From the NCBI RefSeq assembly GCF_002216775.1, contig NZ_CP022315.1, forward strand, positions 1,302,001 through 1,366,000: a stretch of DNA of 64,000 bases, given 5' to 3'. Shown one piece after another: positions 41,967-50,947 of this stretch. Source of the stretch: Virgibacillus phasianinus (GTDB lineage: Bacteria > Bacillota > Bacilli > Bacillales > Amphibacillaceae). Numbering within the stretch: position 1 is the stretch's first letter; every line of letters begins with the position of its first letter. Under the pieces are notes generated by a model that saw nothing but the letters and a program-made list of their open reading frames with translations, was not told the origin of the DNA and ran no database searches. Both the position numbers and the translations under genes were made by a program.

Positions 41967-44339
41967 TTACTTGTAAATCATTACTTTACTAACAGTGTTA
42001 TCCTTGCTTTGTCCAACAACACGGAATTTTAATTCGAATTCTGGGACATTACGACCAGCGTCAATTAGACCTGGGTTGCTCCAGTCTTCACTGTCGTCAA
42101 AGACAGGTGTACGTTTTGTAAAGTTGTCTTTCATTGTGAGACCATTTAAAGCAGTATAATCTAAGAACATTTTATCTGTTTTATCCATAGTGAATGCTGC
42201 ATCATGCAGTTGGTAGCGGGATGCTCCAACAGTGCCATCACTCCAGTAGTTTGCATGCTGGTCTGCATCAACTACTCCTAGGAATCCTTCACCAGGATGA
42301 ATGCCTGTCCAGTTATTATCATATGATTCATCCACATACCATACAACTAAACCTGGGTCATAGCTCATTAGACTAGCACCACGACGGATGTGAGCAAGAC
42401 CTTCGTCCACTCCGTTATGCGTTCTCCATTCTAGTAAATAGTAATGTTCAGAATAGAACTTACCGTTGTCCTTTGTGAAGCCTTCCAGTGTAAATGCTGA
42501 CTCACTTTCAGCGTCATCAGAAATAACTGTTTCACCATCTACTGTAACAGTGATGTCGTCAGCATATAGACCAGGAAGTGCGGCAGCAGGATCTGTTGAA
42601 TAATTTAATCGTAATTCGATATTTTGTCCGGCATACTCGGATAAGTCAAATGTTGCAAGGTCCCAACCATCTGATGATCCAGTAATTCCAAATCCAGGGT
42701 TGTTACCGTGATCGTTATTTGTTGTAGTAATATTACCTTCAACTGTTACCCAATCTTCAGTGCCTTCTTCTTTTACCTGTACAAAAGCATAATCCCAATT
42801 CTCTTCAATGTTGTACCACGCCTGAAAGCTTAATTCTGCATTTGTAGCATTTGTTAAGTCAACAGAAGTGGTCATTGAATTATCAAGCATATTACCACTT
42901 CCACTGAAGTATTCACTTTCACCACTATATGGTGTGTTTACAACCGTGGATTTGTCCGGCAAATTCACGCGTACAGCGTCATTATTTGTTCCTTTTGTTA
43001 CTGCCTCATCGAGAAGTACAGATGTTCCTTCACTAGTGACCTCATCAGCATTAAGCGTAGTTCCACTTAACCAGTTACCACCATGAAGGGTTTGTAGCAT
43101 TTCCTTTGAATAAGCACTGATTCCAGGAGGTTCTGTCCCAGGAACGTCCCCAGCCCAGCTTCCGCTTGCCATTAGTGACCAGTATGCTACAGCTTCACCT
43201 TCACCACTGTATTGTGTATCGTATTCATCTGGCAGGCCAAGGTCATGGCCATATTCATGGGCAAATACACCAGCGGCACCATCTTCAGGTTCGATTGTGT
43301 AATCCCATGCACCTAATTGTCCATCAAAGCGGTCACTGTCTGATGATGCACCAGGAACAGCTACGGGACTAGGTCCAAGGTTCCAGCGATGTGACCAAAT
43401 AGCATCTCCACCAAGAGATCCACCACCAGCTTCCTCACCAACACCAGCATGGATAACCATCAAGTGATCAATAAGACCGTCCGGTTCAGCAAGGACACCA
43501 TCACCATCATAGTCATCACGATCCCAAACATCATATTCACTTAAGTCAACGTTTGGATCTTGTGCAGCCTTTGTAAGCGCCTCATAAACAAGTTCACGAG
43601 CACGGGCGTCACTGCCATCCGGGGCAGGAACATTGCCACCATAATATGCTGCCGGGTGATCAGCGGTATACCAGCCGGCAACTTCGCCGTCTACAGTATA
43701 GCTTCCACCTGATTGTTGTTCATAATATTGCTTCATGGAAATAAGGTTTTCACCGTTAGGGCCTTCATATCCGTTTTCACCAAAAATCATATTTTGAAAA
43801 TGCTCATGGGTATAGTCTTCATACCACATGTCTGTTTCTTCTTTTGTGATGGAGCTTTTTTGGTAATCCGGGTAGTCAATTGCTAGAATTAGCACTTTAT
43901 CAGAACGAACCTCACCGTTATATTCTTCCTCTTCTACAGTAGTAGGTTTATTCTTTTTAGCATGTCCCAGTTTATTGCCTTTTCCATTTGTAAGACCATT
44001 ATCATGCTTCTTCTTTTTATCTTTCATTTTTACATCTAAGCCGTTTGGCAAATCTTCTTTTGTACTTTTTGCATTATCAGCCTTTGCCTTTAAAAACTTT
44101 TGCAGTGCTTTCTGTGCTTCTTCAGCAGTTGCATCCTGTGCAATCGTGCCGTTCTCTTTTAGCATCTCTATTAATTTCTCATCATTAGCGATTCCCAAAT
44201 CTGTTGGTGATCCAACTGTGGCTGAAACCTTACTGGCTAGATTACTAGAATCAGGTACTGATGATGCGCCAACGTTTACTGTGCCAAACCCTAATGAAAG
44301 TGCCAGGGTTGTGGTAAGAATGAGTCCTTTTTTCATCAT
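41967..44339 (-). CDS. inhA: Immune inhibitor A-type M6 metalloprotease
   Basis: 790 residues, full family length. Signal peptide (KKGLILTTTLALSLGFG), propeptide to about residue 145, peptidase M6 domain with the zinc site HEYGHDLGLPDEYD (361-374), then beta-rich C-terminal regions containing MAM/Ig-like folds and a YVDESYDN-type segment. It is a secreted zinc protease; InhA of B. cereus cleaves host antimicrobial peptides and matrix proteins, while in environmental bacteria it may serve nutrition. Start ATG-ATG follows AGGAGGAAACAG. Confidence 0.93.
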   Translation of the reverse strand: MMKKGLILTTTLALSLGFGTVNVGASSVPDSSNLASKVSATVGSPTDLGIANDEKLIEMLKENGTIAQDATAEEAQKALQKFLKAKADNAKSTKEDLPNGLDVKMKDKKKKHDNGLTNGKGNKLGHAKKNKPTTVEEEEYNGEVRSDKVLILAIDYPDYQKSSITKEETDMWYEDYTHEHFQNMIFGENGYEGPNGENLISMKQYYEQQSGGSYTVDGEVAGWYTADHPAAYYGGNVPAPDGSDARARELVYEALTKAAQDPNVDLSEYDVWDRDDYDGDGVLAEPDGLIDHLMVIHAGVGEEAGGGSLGGDAIWSHRWNLGPSPVAVPGASSDSDRFDGQLGAWDYTIEPEDGAAGVFAHEYGHDLGLPDEYDTQYSGEGEAVAYWSLMASGSWAGDVPGTEPPGISAYSKEMLQTLHGGNWLSGTTLNADEVTSEGTSVLLDEAVTKGTNNDAVRVNLPDKSTVVNTPYSGESEYFSGSGNMLDNSMTTSVDLTNATNAELSFQAWYNIEENWDYAFVQVKEEGTEDWVTVEGNITTTNNDHGNNPGFGITGSSDGWDLATFDLSEYAGQNIELRLNYSTDPAAALPGLYADDITVTVDGETVISDDAESESAFTLEGFTKDNGKFYSEHYYLLEWRTHNGVDEGLAHIRRGASLMSYDPGLVVWYVDESYDNNWTGIHPGEGFLGVVDADQHANYWSDGTVGASRYQLHDAAFTMDKTDKMFLDYTALNGLTMKDNFTKRTPVFDDSEDWSNPGLIDAGRNVPEFELKFRVVGQSKDNTVSKVMIYK

Positions 44340-44624
44340 AGAATCTGTTTCCTCCTAAAAGTAGTAGATTTAACCGCCCTTAAATCTCTTATTTAAGTAT
44401 GTATCGTACCCCCTTCTCAATTATGTATAGTAAATCTAGTAAAACTTACCCCCGAAAGAAAGAAGTTTGGTAACAATCTAATAATAGTGTCTAGGTAAAA
44501 TATTGTAAATATTTTTACCAGAAAAACAGAAAAATGGTTCGAATATACTACAATATTATAAGTATTTAGAACTATGATTTTCCATATTTACCTTGAAATA
44601 TTGAAAAGAGATTACAAAAACAGC
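44340..44624. other. inhA upstream region
   Basis: About 285 bases with no gene. An imperfect palindrome, GGTAAAATATT (44494-44504) and AATATTTTTACC (44508-44519), lies 155-180 bp upstream of inhA and could bind a regulator. No clear riboswitch is seen. Confidence 0.4.
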
Positions 44625-44654
44625 AATAAAAAAATCCCGCAATTTTTTGCGGGA
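44625..44654 (-). terminator. Terminator of the YitT-family gene
   Basis: CCCGCAA (44636-44642) pairs with TTGCGGG (44647-44653); the minus strand continues with ATTTTTTTATT. Confidence 0.85.
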
Positions 44655-44678
44655 ATATAATTACTTCCAAAATATGCA

Positions 44679-45587
44679 CTAATGAATAGCCCTTTTCTTA
44701 AATCGTCCGCCTTTAACGTCGTGAATGTCACCGACTGCCAGAAATGCAGAGTCATCTTTTTCTTCTACGATATTTTTCACCTTAGCTTCTTCAAGTCTGG
44801 TAATGACAGTGAAAATCACCCGTTTATCGTCCCCGGTATATGCACCTTCACCATTGAGGTAAGTAACACCCCGTCCAAGGCGTGCGTTAATTGCGTCACC
44901 AATTTCCTGGTGCTGGTCACTAATAATCCATACCGACTTGGACTGATCCAATCCTTCTATCGTAAGGTCAATCGTCTTATAGGCAATGAAGTAGGCAATC
45001 AGTGAATACATGGCACGATCCCATCCAAAAACAAAACCGGCACTTCCCAGAATAAAGACATTGATGAACATGACAATTTCACCAACTGAGAATGGGGTTG
45101 CCTTGTTAAATAGAATTGCCAAAATCTCTGTGCCATCCAGTGATCCACCATGGCGGATAATGAGTCCTACTCCAACACCAAGACACATCCCTCCAAAAAC
45201 AGAGGCGAGCAGCAAATCATTTGTTATGACAGGAATGTCGTGCAGGTACGCTACACCAATCCCGAGAATTAGGTCACCGACTAAAGTTGTGATTGCGAAG
45301 GTTTTCCCAATTTGTTTGTAGCCGAGTATTAGAAATGGAAGGTTAAAGAGGACAAGCAGTAAACCGAGATTTATATTGGACAGATAGGATGTAAGAATGG
45401 AGATGCCAATGATACCTCCATCGATGATGTTGTTGGGAACTAAAAAGATTTCCAGTCCAACTGCCACAATCATTGCACCGATTGGTACAAAAATTATTCG
45501 CTTCAGTAGCCTGGATTTAGCAGCCTTTTTTGGACGGTTGGCTTCTTTAATATTTTCGAAATTACGTGGCATGTCTTCTTCCTGCAT
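44679..45587 (-). CDS. YitT family membrane protein (DUF2179)
   Basis: 302 residues: a Lys-rich N-terminus, five to six membrane helices (about 30-205) and a C-terminal cytoplasmic DUF2179 domain (about 215-295; GRGVTYLNGEGAYTGDDKRV). This is the YitT/YqfU/YvjA architecture; function is not known. Start ATG is six bases after AGGAGG. Monocistronic. Confidence 0.9.
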   Translation of the reverse strand: MQEEDMPRNFENIKEANRPKKAAKSRLLKRIIFVPIGAMIVAVGLEIFLVPNNIIDGGIIGISILTSYLSNINLGLLLVLFNLPFLILGYKQIGKTFAITTLVGDLILGIGVAYLHDIPVITNDLLLASVFGGMCLGVGVGLIIRHGGSLDGTEILAILFNKATPFSVGEIVMFINVFILGSAGFVFGWDRAMYSLIAYFIAYKTIDLTIEGLDQSKSVWIISDQHQEIGDAINARLGRGVTYLNGEGAYTGDDKRVIFTVITRLEEAKVKNIVEEKDDSAFLAVGDIHDVKGGRFKKRAIH

Positions 45588-45685
45588 ATTGTGCCTCCTA
45601 TTAAGTTCACTATATTAATATGTATGATTATTCTCTATTATACCACTTCTTATAGAGAATCAGGTTCAATATGCTTTTATTGGTA

Positions 45686-45723
45686 TTGAAAAAGGGACTG
45701 CAAAAGTAATATAAAATGCAGTC
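45686..45723 (-). terminator. Terminator of the dicarboxylate symporter
   Basis: GACTGCA (45696-45702) pairs with TGCAGTC (45717-45723); on the minus strand CCCTTTTTC follows. Confidence 0.7.
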
Positions 45724-45732
45724 TCCGATTTC

Positions 45733-46965
45733 TTATGCTAATTGTTCTTCACTATTTTTTCCTTCTGATTTATTAATGATTGTTGTACCGACCAAATCAC
45801 CGGTTACATTCAGTGCTGTACAGCCCATGCCGACCAGTGCATCAATTGCTGTTAATAATCCGACCGCCTCCATCGGCAGACCAAGCTGTGCAAAAACGGT
45901 GGCAATCATGATGATGCCAGCGCCCGGAACACCTGCAGTACCGACAGAAGCCAATGTTCCGACTAACACTACCTGCAGCATGTCCGTGAAACTTAAGGGG
46001 TCGCCAACGATATTTGCTGCAAATACGGCTGATATAGCAATACGGATTGCGGCTCCATCCATGTTGATTGTTGCCCCTAGGGGTAAACTAAACCCGTATA
46101 TGCCTTTTGAGACACCCAAATTCTTGGCCGCATCCAATGTTAGCGGTAAGGTACCGGAACTGCTTTGGGTGACAAAGGCAGTAATCATTGGTGTGCGTGC
46201 CTGTGTAAAAAATCGGGCAGGCCTAATTTTGGCAAGAAGCATGAATATAACGTAAATTCCAACTTGTACTAGTAATGCAACATAAAGAACAAGGATCATG
46301 TTGCCGAGAGATAATAATGTATCAGCACCTTGGTTTCCAACCGTTTTAGCAATGATCGCAAAAATCCCGATTGGCACATATTGAAGGATTACTTTCATGA
46401 TTGACAGTGTCGCCTCATTAAGTCCGTCCACTACTTTATATACGCTTTCTCCGAGCTTCGCATGCTCCTTCGATGACCGTAATGAAGAAATGGCAATTCC
46501 AAATACAATTGCTGTAAAAATGATGCCTAATAGATTTAATTCACTAAAAGCAGTAATGATATTGTCCGGAACAATATTTAATAGAACACTTATTGTGCCC
46601 GGGTTCTCTGGAACATCGAATTTTTCATTAGTATCCAATGTCATTCCTGTACCAGGGCTGAAAATGCTGGCCACGGCGATTCCAACAATAATAGCTAATG
46701 CGGATGTCAATAAATAATAGACAAATACTTTTCCGCCCATGCGTCCAAGGTTTCCAATTTTTGTTTGATTGACACCAACAATCAGTGTGAATAATATTAG
46801 CGGAATGATAAGGAATTTAAGCAGACGAATTAATAAGTCCCCAAATGGTGCTAAAACGGCCGCATCTTTCCCAAAGATAATCCCAACAATTATGCCGAGA
46901 ATTAGTGCTACAGTAATCTTCAAAATAAGCGATGCATGGATATAACCTCTCCATATTGTTTTCAT
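45733..46965 (-). CDS. Dicarboxylate/amino acid:cation symporter (DAACS)
   Basis: 410 residues, the usual glutamate/aspartate symporter size. Hairpin and substrate regions are visible: AFVTQSSSGTLPLTLDAA (serine-rich HP1), GATINMDGAAIRIAISAVF (the NMDG motif of TM7) and GTLASVGTAGVPGAGII (HP2). It should import glutamate, aspartate or C4-dicarboxylates with protons or sodium. Start ATG after GGAGGTCGTCG. Monocistronic. Confidence 0.92.
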   Translation of the reverse strand: MKTIWRGYIHASLILKITVALILGIIVGIIFGKDAAVLAPFGDLLIRLLKFLIIPLILFTLIVGVNQTKIGNLGRMGGKVFVYYLLTSALAIIVGIAVASIFSPGTGMTLDTNEKFDVPENPGTISVLLNIVPDNIITAFSELNLLGIIFTAIVFGIAISSLRSSKEHAKLGESVYKVVDGLNEATLSIMKVILQYVPIGIFAIIAKTVGNQGADTLLSLGNMILVLYVALLVQVGIYVIFMLLAKIRPARFFTQARTPMITAFVTQSSSGTLPLTLDAAKNLGVSKGIYGFSLPLGATINMDGAAIRIAISAVFAANIVGDPLSFTDMLQVVLVGTLASVGTAGVPGAGIIMIATVFAQLGLPMEAVGLLTAIDALVGMGCTALNVTGDLVGTTIINKSEGKNSEEQLA

Positions 46966-47178
46966 TAAACGACGACCTCCCTATATGCTATTATTCCCAG
47001 GTATTTATTGAAAAATTGCTTAAAATTATCATGCTGTATTCTGATAAAGTTACTTTGAATTCACCTTCATAAGATACAGCACAATACTTTCCCAGTCAAA
47101 GCAGATGCCTCAACCTGGATAATAAAATGATACGAACAAATGATAATAGAAAATCTGATAATGGAAAGGTGTACGTAA

Positions 47179-48435
47179 ATGAGTATGCAGGAAAGTAATG
47201 TTCCACATGAAAAGGGCTTAGATAACAGTATTAAGCTATTAACTGAAGGATATCACTATATTCCAAATAGATGCAGGCGTTTTGATTCGGATATTTTTAC
47301 TACACATCTACTTGGACAAAAGGTTGTTTGTATAAGTGGAAGTGAAGCCGCAAAGGTTTTTTATAATGAAGAAATATTCCGTCGAAAAGGCGCGGCACCT
47401 ATACGAGTGCAAAAAACGTTATTTGGGCAAAACGGTGTGCAAACCATGGACAATGCTGAGCATAAGCACCGTAAACAATTATTTATGTCATTAATGACAG
47501 CCGAACATCTAGATGAACTTCGTACTATTACGACCGAGCAGTGGCAATATGCAATAGATAAATGGGTCCGAAAGAACCGGATCATCTTTTTTAAAGAGAC
47601 ACAGGAGATTATGTGCCGGATAGCATGTCAATGGGCGGGCGTGCCATTATGGGCAAAGGAATTAAAACAACGGGCCAATGATTTTGGTTCGATGATCGAT
47701 GCGTTTGGAGCTGTTGGACCAAGGTTTCAAAAAGGTAAACGAGCACGGAAACGGGCGGAAAAATGGATCCGGACGATGATTAAACAGGTTCGTTCAGGGC
47801 AGGTGATTGCTGATGAACATACAGCCTTATATGCTATGTCATGGCGCCGAAATCTAAACGGCAAATTAATGAGCAGGCAAATGGCTGCGGTAGAATTGAT
47901 CAACATTCTACGACCGATTGTTGCTATTGCAAGATACGTGACATTTGGTGCTTTGGCTTTGCATCTTCACCCTGAAACACGCAGGAAGTTACAATCAAAT
48001 GAAAATGATTATAGCCAAATGTTTGTCCAGGAGGTTCGCCGTTTTTATCCATTTGGTCCGTTTCTAGGTGCACGTGTACGTAAGAGATTTACTTGGAGGA
48101 ATCATGACTTTAAGGAAGGAACATTGGTATTGCTTGATATTTATGGACCAAATCATAGTTCTGCCATTTGGGAGAGCCCAAATGAGTTTAACCCGGAGCG
48201 ATTTCGAGATTTTCAAGGAAGCCCATTTAATTTTATTCCGCAAGGTGGCGGCGACTATATGGGACATCGCTGCGCAGGTGAGTGGGTCACAGTGGAAGTA
48301 ATGAAAACGAGCCTGAATTTCCTTACAAATCATGTGGACTATAAAGTGCCCAGGCAAAATGCGAAATTCAGCATGATTCGTATGCCAACAATACCAAAGA
48401 GCAGATTCATTATTAAGAATGTTAGATGGAACTAA
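47179..48435 (+). CDS. CYP152-type P450 fatty acid peroxygenase
   Basis: 418 residues of the P450 fold. The heme ligand is Cys365 in GHRCAGEW, the ExxR motif is EVRR (285-288), and NILRPIVAIARY contains the Arg245-Pro246 pair typical of CYP152, which binds the fatty-acid carboxylate so that H2O2 can be used directly. It therefore likely hydroxylates or decarboxylates fatty acids without a reductase partner, and no ferredoxin gene is adjacent. The next gene is a CBO0543-type membrane protein 18 bp away. Confidence 0.9.
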   Translation: MSMQESNVPHEKGLDNSIKLLTEGYHYIPNRCRRFDSDIFTTHLLGQKVVCISGSEAAKVFYNEEIFRRKGAAPIRVQKTLFGQNGVQTMDNAEHKHRKQLFMSLMTAEHLDELRTITTEQWQYAIDKWVRKNRIIFFKETQEIMCRIACQWAGVPLWAKELKQRANDFGSMIDAFGAVGPRFQKGKRARKRAEKWIRTMIKQVRSGQVIADEHTALYAMSWRRNLNGKLMSRQMAAVELINILRPIVAIARYVTFGALALHLHPETRRKLQSNENDYSQMFVQEVRRFYPFGPFLGARVRKRFTWRNHDFKEGTLVLLDIYGPNHSSAIWESPNEFNPERFRDFQGSPFNFIPQGGGDYMGHRCAGEWVTVEVMKTSLNFLTNHVDYKVPRQNAKFSMIRMPTIPKSRFIIKNVRWN

Positions 48436-48453
48436 ACGAAGGTGGTAATGTTC

Positions 48454-49005
48454 ATGAAAGAAGAAAAAATAGATCAGGTAGGCGGTCTTTATGAGAAGTT
48501 CCACCAGCTGCATGAGGAATTTGGCAATCTGTGGCAGGATGAAACACTGCTGCACTGGGATTGGTGGATAGCCTTACTAGTAAGTGCGGGTGCGTGGGTA
48601 CTATGGATCCGTTATCGAAAAAGGGATAGTACCCACCGACTTTTATATGCAGGATTGTTTTCGATCATTGTTAGTGTCTGTATGGACTATATTGGGGTTG
48701 CGCTCGGATTATGGTATTACACGGGGAAACCACTTCCAACTTTTCCAGCATGGGCACCGTTTCACTTCTGTATGCTGCCTGTAGCCATTATGTTCTTTAT
48801 ACAGATAAAGCCCCACATTTCGCCTTGGATAAAAGGATTGCTGTTCGGTCTTATTACTTCTTTTTTAGCGGAACCGATTCTTGTCTGGACTGGCTATTAT
48901 GTACTAACCGGCTGGCAGTATATCTATTCAGTTCCAATTTACGTAATTATCTACGTTATTTGTGATTACTTGGCGAATCGGGTTACCTTTGAAAAAATTA
49001 GATAG
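48454..49005 (+). CDS. CBO0543 family membrane protein
   Basis: 183 residues with about five hydrophobic helices, resembling the CBO0543 family (YoaT-like) of Firmicute membrane proteins: HWDWWIALLVSAGAWVLWIRY, LYAGLFSIIVSVCMDYIGV and PAWAPFHFCMLPV. Function unknown. ATG 48454 is eight bases after AAGGTGG and is preferred over earlier codons. Probably co-transcribed with the P450 gene. Confidence 0.75.
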   Translation: MKEEKIDQVGGLYEKFHQLHEEFGNLWQDETLLHWDWWIALLVSAGAWVLWIRYRKRDSTHRLLYAGLFSIIVSVCMDYIGVALGLWYYTGKPLPTFPAWAPFHFCMLPVAIMFFIQIKPHISPWIKGLLFGLITSFLAEPILVWTGYYVLTGWQYIYSVPIYVIIYVICDYLANRVTFEKIR

Positions 49006-49084
49006 TAGCAAACTTGACATTTCAATATCGTTTCACGTAACAACATCGAACCACCTGTGTTGCACGGACTTAGTTTGTACGTTA

Positions 49085-50947
49085 CTAAACGGGCACTTGC
49101 GCTTTCCTTGCGTATTGGCTTGTGTACAAATCCGCGTAGAAACCGTCCTTTGCTAATAATTCATCATGGCTTCCTTTCTCAATGACACTGCCTTTATCCA
49201 TAACGAGTATTGTATCTGCGTTTTTAATTGTGGAAAGTCTGTGAGCGACAATAAAGCTTGTCCTTCCATTCATCAATTTGTTCATCGCATGTTGTATCTG
49301 GAACTCTGTCCGTGTATCAACACTGCTAGTCGCCTCATCCAGGATTAGAATTGCTGGATTCGCAATAATGGCCCGGGAAATTGTCAGAAGCTGTTTCTGC
49401 CCAACGGATATATTAGATGCCTCCTCATTTAAAATGGTTTGGTACCCATCGGGGAGTGTTCTGATAAAGTGATCGGCATGGGCGGCTTTGGCAGCATGAA
49501 TAATTTCCTCTTTGGTAACATTTTCACGGCCATACGCAATATTATCCTGAATTGTTCCATTAAAAAGCCATACATCCTGAAGCACCATACCAAATAAATT
49601 CCGTACATGACTGCGTTTCATCGTACGCGTGTCAATACCATCAATTTTAATGGCGCCATTGTCTATCTCATAAAAGCGCATGAGCAAATTCATTAGGGTT
49701 GTTTTTCCTGCTCCGGACGGGCCAACAATTGCCACCGTCTGCCCCGGTTCTACGTTGATTGTCAAATCATCAATCAATGCATGATCTTTTGTATAGCCAA
49801 AATTGACATCTTGGAAGCTCACTGCCCCTTTTGGAGACTTAACTTCCGTGGAATTCGATGAAACCACTTCTTCTTCCTCATCAAGGATTTCAAAGACACG
49901 TTCAGCCGATGCAATTGTAGATTGTATTACATTTGCTATGCCGGCAACCCGGGTGATGGGCTGGGAAAACTGCCTGATATATTGGATGAATGCCTGAATA
50001 TCACCAACTTGAATTGCTTGTCGTGTAGCAAGCAGACTGCCAATAACGCAAATTAATACGTATACACTATTATTAACGAATTTCAAAAGGGGCGAGATAA
50101 CACTGGAAATAAATTGTGCTTTCCAGCCTGTTTGATAGAGACCTTCATTCAATTTATTAAAATCTGCAATAGACTGATCTTCACGGTTGTAGGCTTTGAC
50201 CACTTTATGACCGCTGAACATTTCCTCGACATGACCATTTAATTGGCCCAGCGTTTTGCGTTGCCTGAGAAAATATTTTTGTGAACGGGTGGCAACCTTT
50301 TTGGTAACGATGAAACTGAGTGGCACAGTCAACAAAACAATAATGGTCATTAATGGACTAATTGTGAGCATCATCACCACAACCCCAATTAACGTCACAA
50401 TGGATGTAATGAACTGCATTAAACTTTGCTGTAAGGTACTGCTGATATTCTCAAGATCGTTAACAGCGCGACTTAATACTTCACCATGCGTTTTTGAATC
50501 GAAAAATTGCAGTGGGAGACGCGAAAGCTTTTCATTCACCTCTTTACGTAACGTGTAGACTGTCTTCTGCGCAACACCTGCCATGATATATTGTTGAATA
50601 TACTGGAACACAACACTTAACAGATAAAGTACACCTAAAATGAGCAAGATATTTATAATATAGTCAAAGTTAATTCCATTCCCTGAATCTCCTTTGATTT
50701 TTGTCACCATGCTTTGAAATAACTCAGTTGTGGCAAGTCCCATTATTTTGGGGCTGAGAATGGCAAAGATAGTACTAAAGATAGCAGTAATAAATACGGC
50801 GATCAATGCAATTTTATGTGGTTTCAGGTAGGAGACGAGCCTTTTTAGCGTTCCATTAAAGTCCTTAATCTTTGGAGTTGGTTTGTTTTTTGGCGCGCTC
50901 TTAGTTTGTTTTTTGCTTTGACGTGCATGCTGATGTTTTCCACTCAT
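49085..50947 (-). CDS. Heterodimeric ABC exporter, canonical-ATPase half (YfiC/BmrD-like)
   Basis: 620 residues: Lys/Gln-rich N-terminal extension (1-30), six-helix exporter domain (about 45-330) and ATPase domain. Walker A is GPSGAGKT (409-416), Walker B ILDEATSSVD retains catalytic Glu538, and H-loop VAHRLST has His569, but the signature is ISVGQ (513-517) rather than LSGGQ. It overlaps its partner by 4 bp. It forms with the 50944-52671 product a two-subunit exporter like YfiB/YfiC. Near the four-peptide cassette, its substrate may be those peptides, although drug export is equally possible. Confidence 0.88.
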   Translation of the reverse strand: MSGKHQHARQSKKQTKSAPKNKPTPKIKDFNGTLKRLVSYLKPHKIALIAVFITAIFSTIFAILSPKIMGLATTELFQSMVTKIKGDSGNGINFDYIINILLILGVLYLLSVVFQYIQQYIMAGVAQKTVYTLRKEVNEKLSRLPLQFFDSKTHGEVLSRAVNDLENISSTLQQSLMQFITSIVTLIGVVVMMLTISPLMTIIVLLTVPLSFIVTKKVATRSQKYFLRQRKTLGQLNGHVEEMFSGHKVVKAYNREDQSIADFNKLNEGLYQTGWKAQFISSVISPLLKFVNNSVYVLICVIGSLLATRQAIQVGDIQAFIQYIRQFSQPITRVAGIANVIQSTIASAERVFEILDEEEEVVSSNSTEVKSPKGAVSFQDVNFGYTKDHALIDDLTINVEPGQTVAIVGPSGAGKTTLMNLLMRFYEIDNGAIKIDGIDTRTMKRSHVRNLFGMVLQDVWLFNGTIQDNIAYGRENVTKEEIIHAAKAAHADHFIRTLPDGYQTILNEEASNISVGQKQLLTISRAIIANPAILILDEATSSVDTRTEFQIQHAMNKLMNGRTSFIVAHRLSTIKNADTILVMDKGSVIEKGSHDELLAKDGFYADLYTSQYARKAQVPV

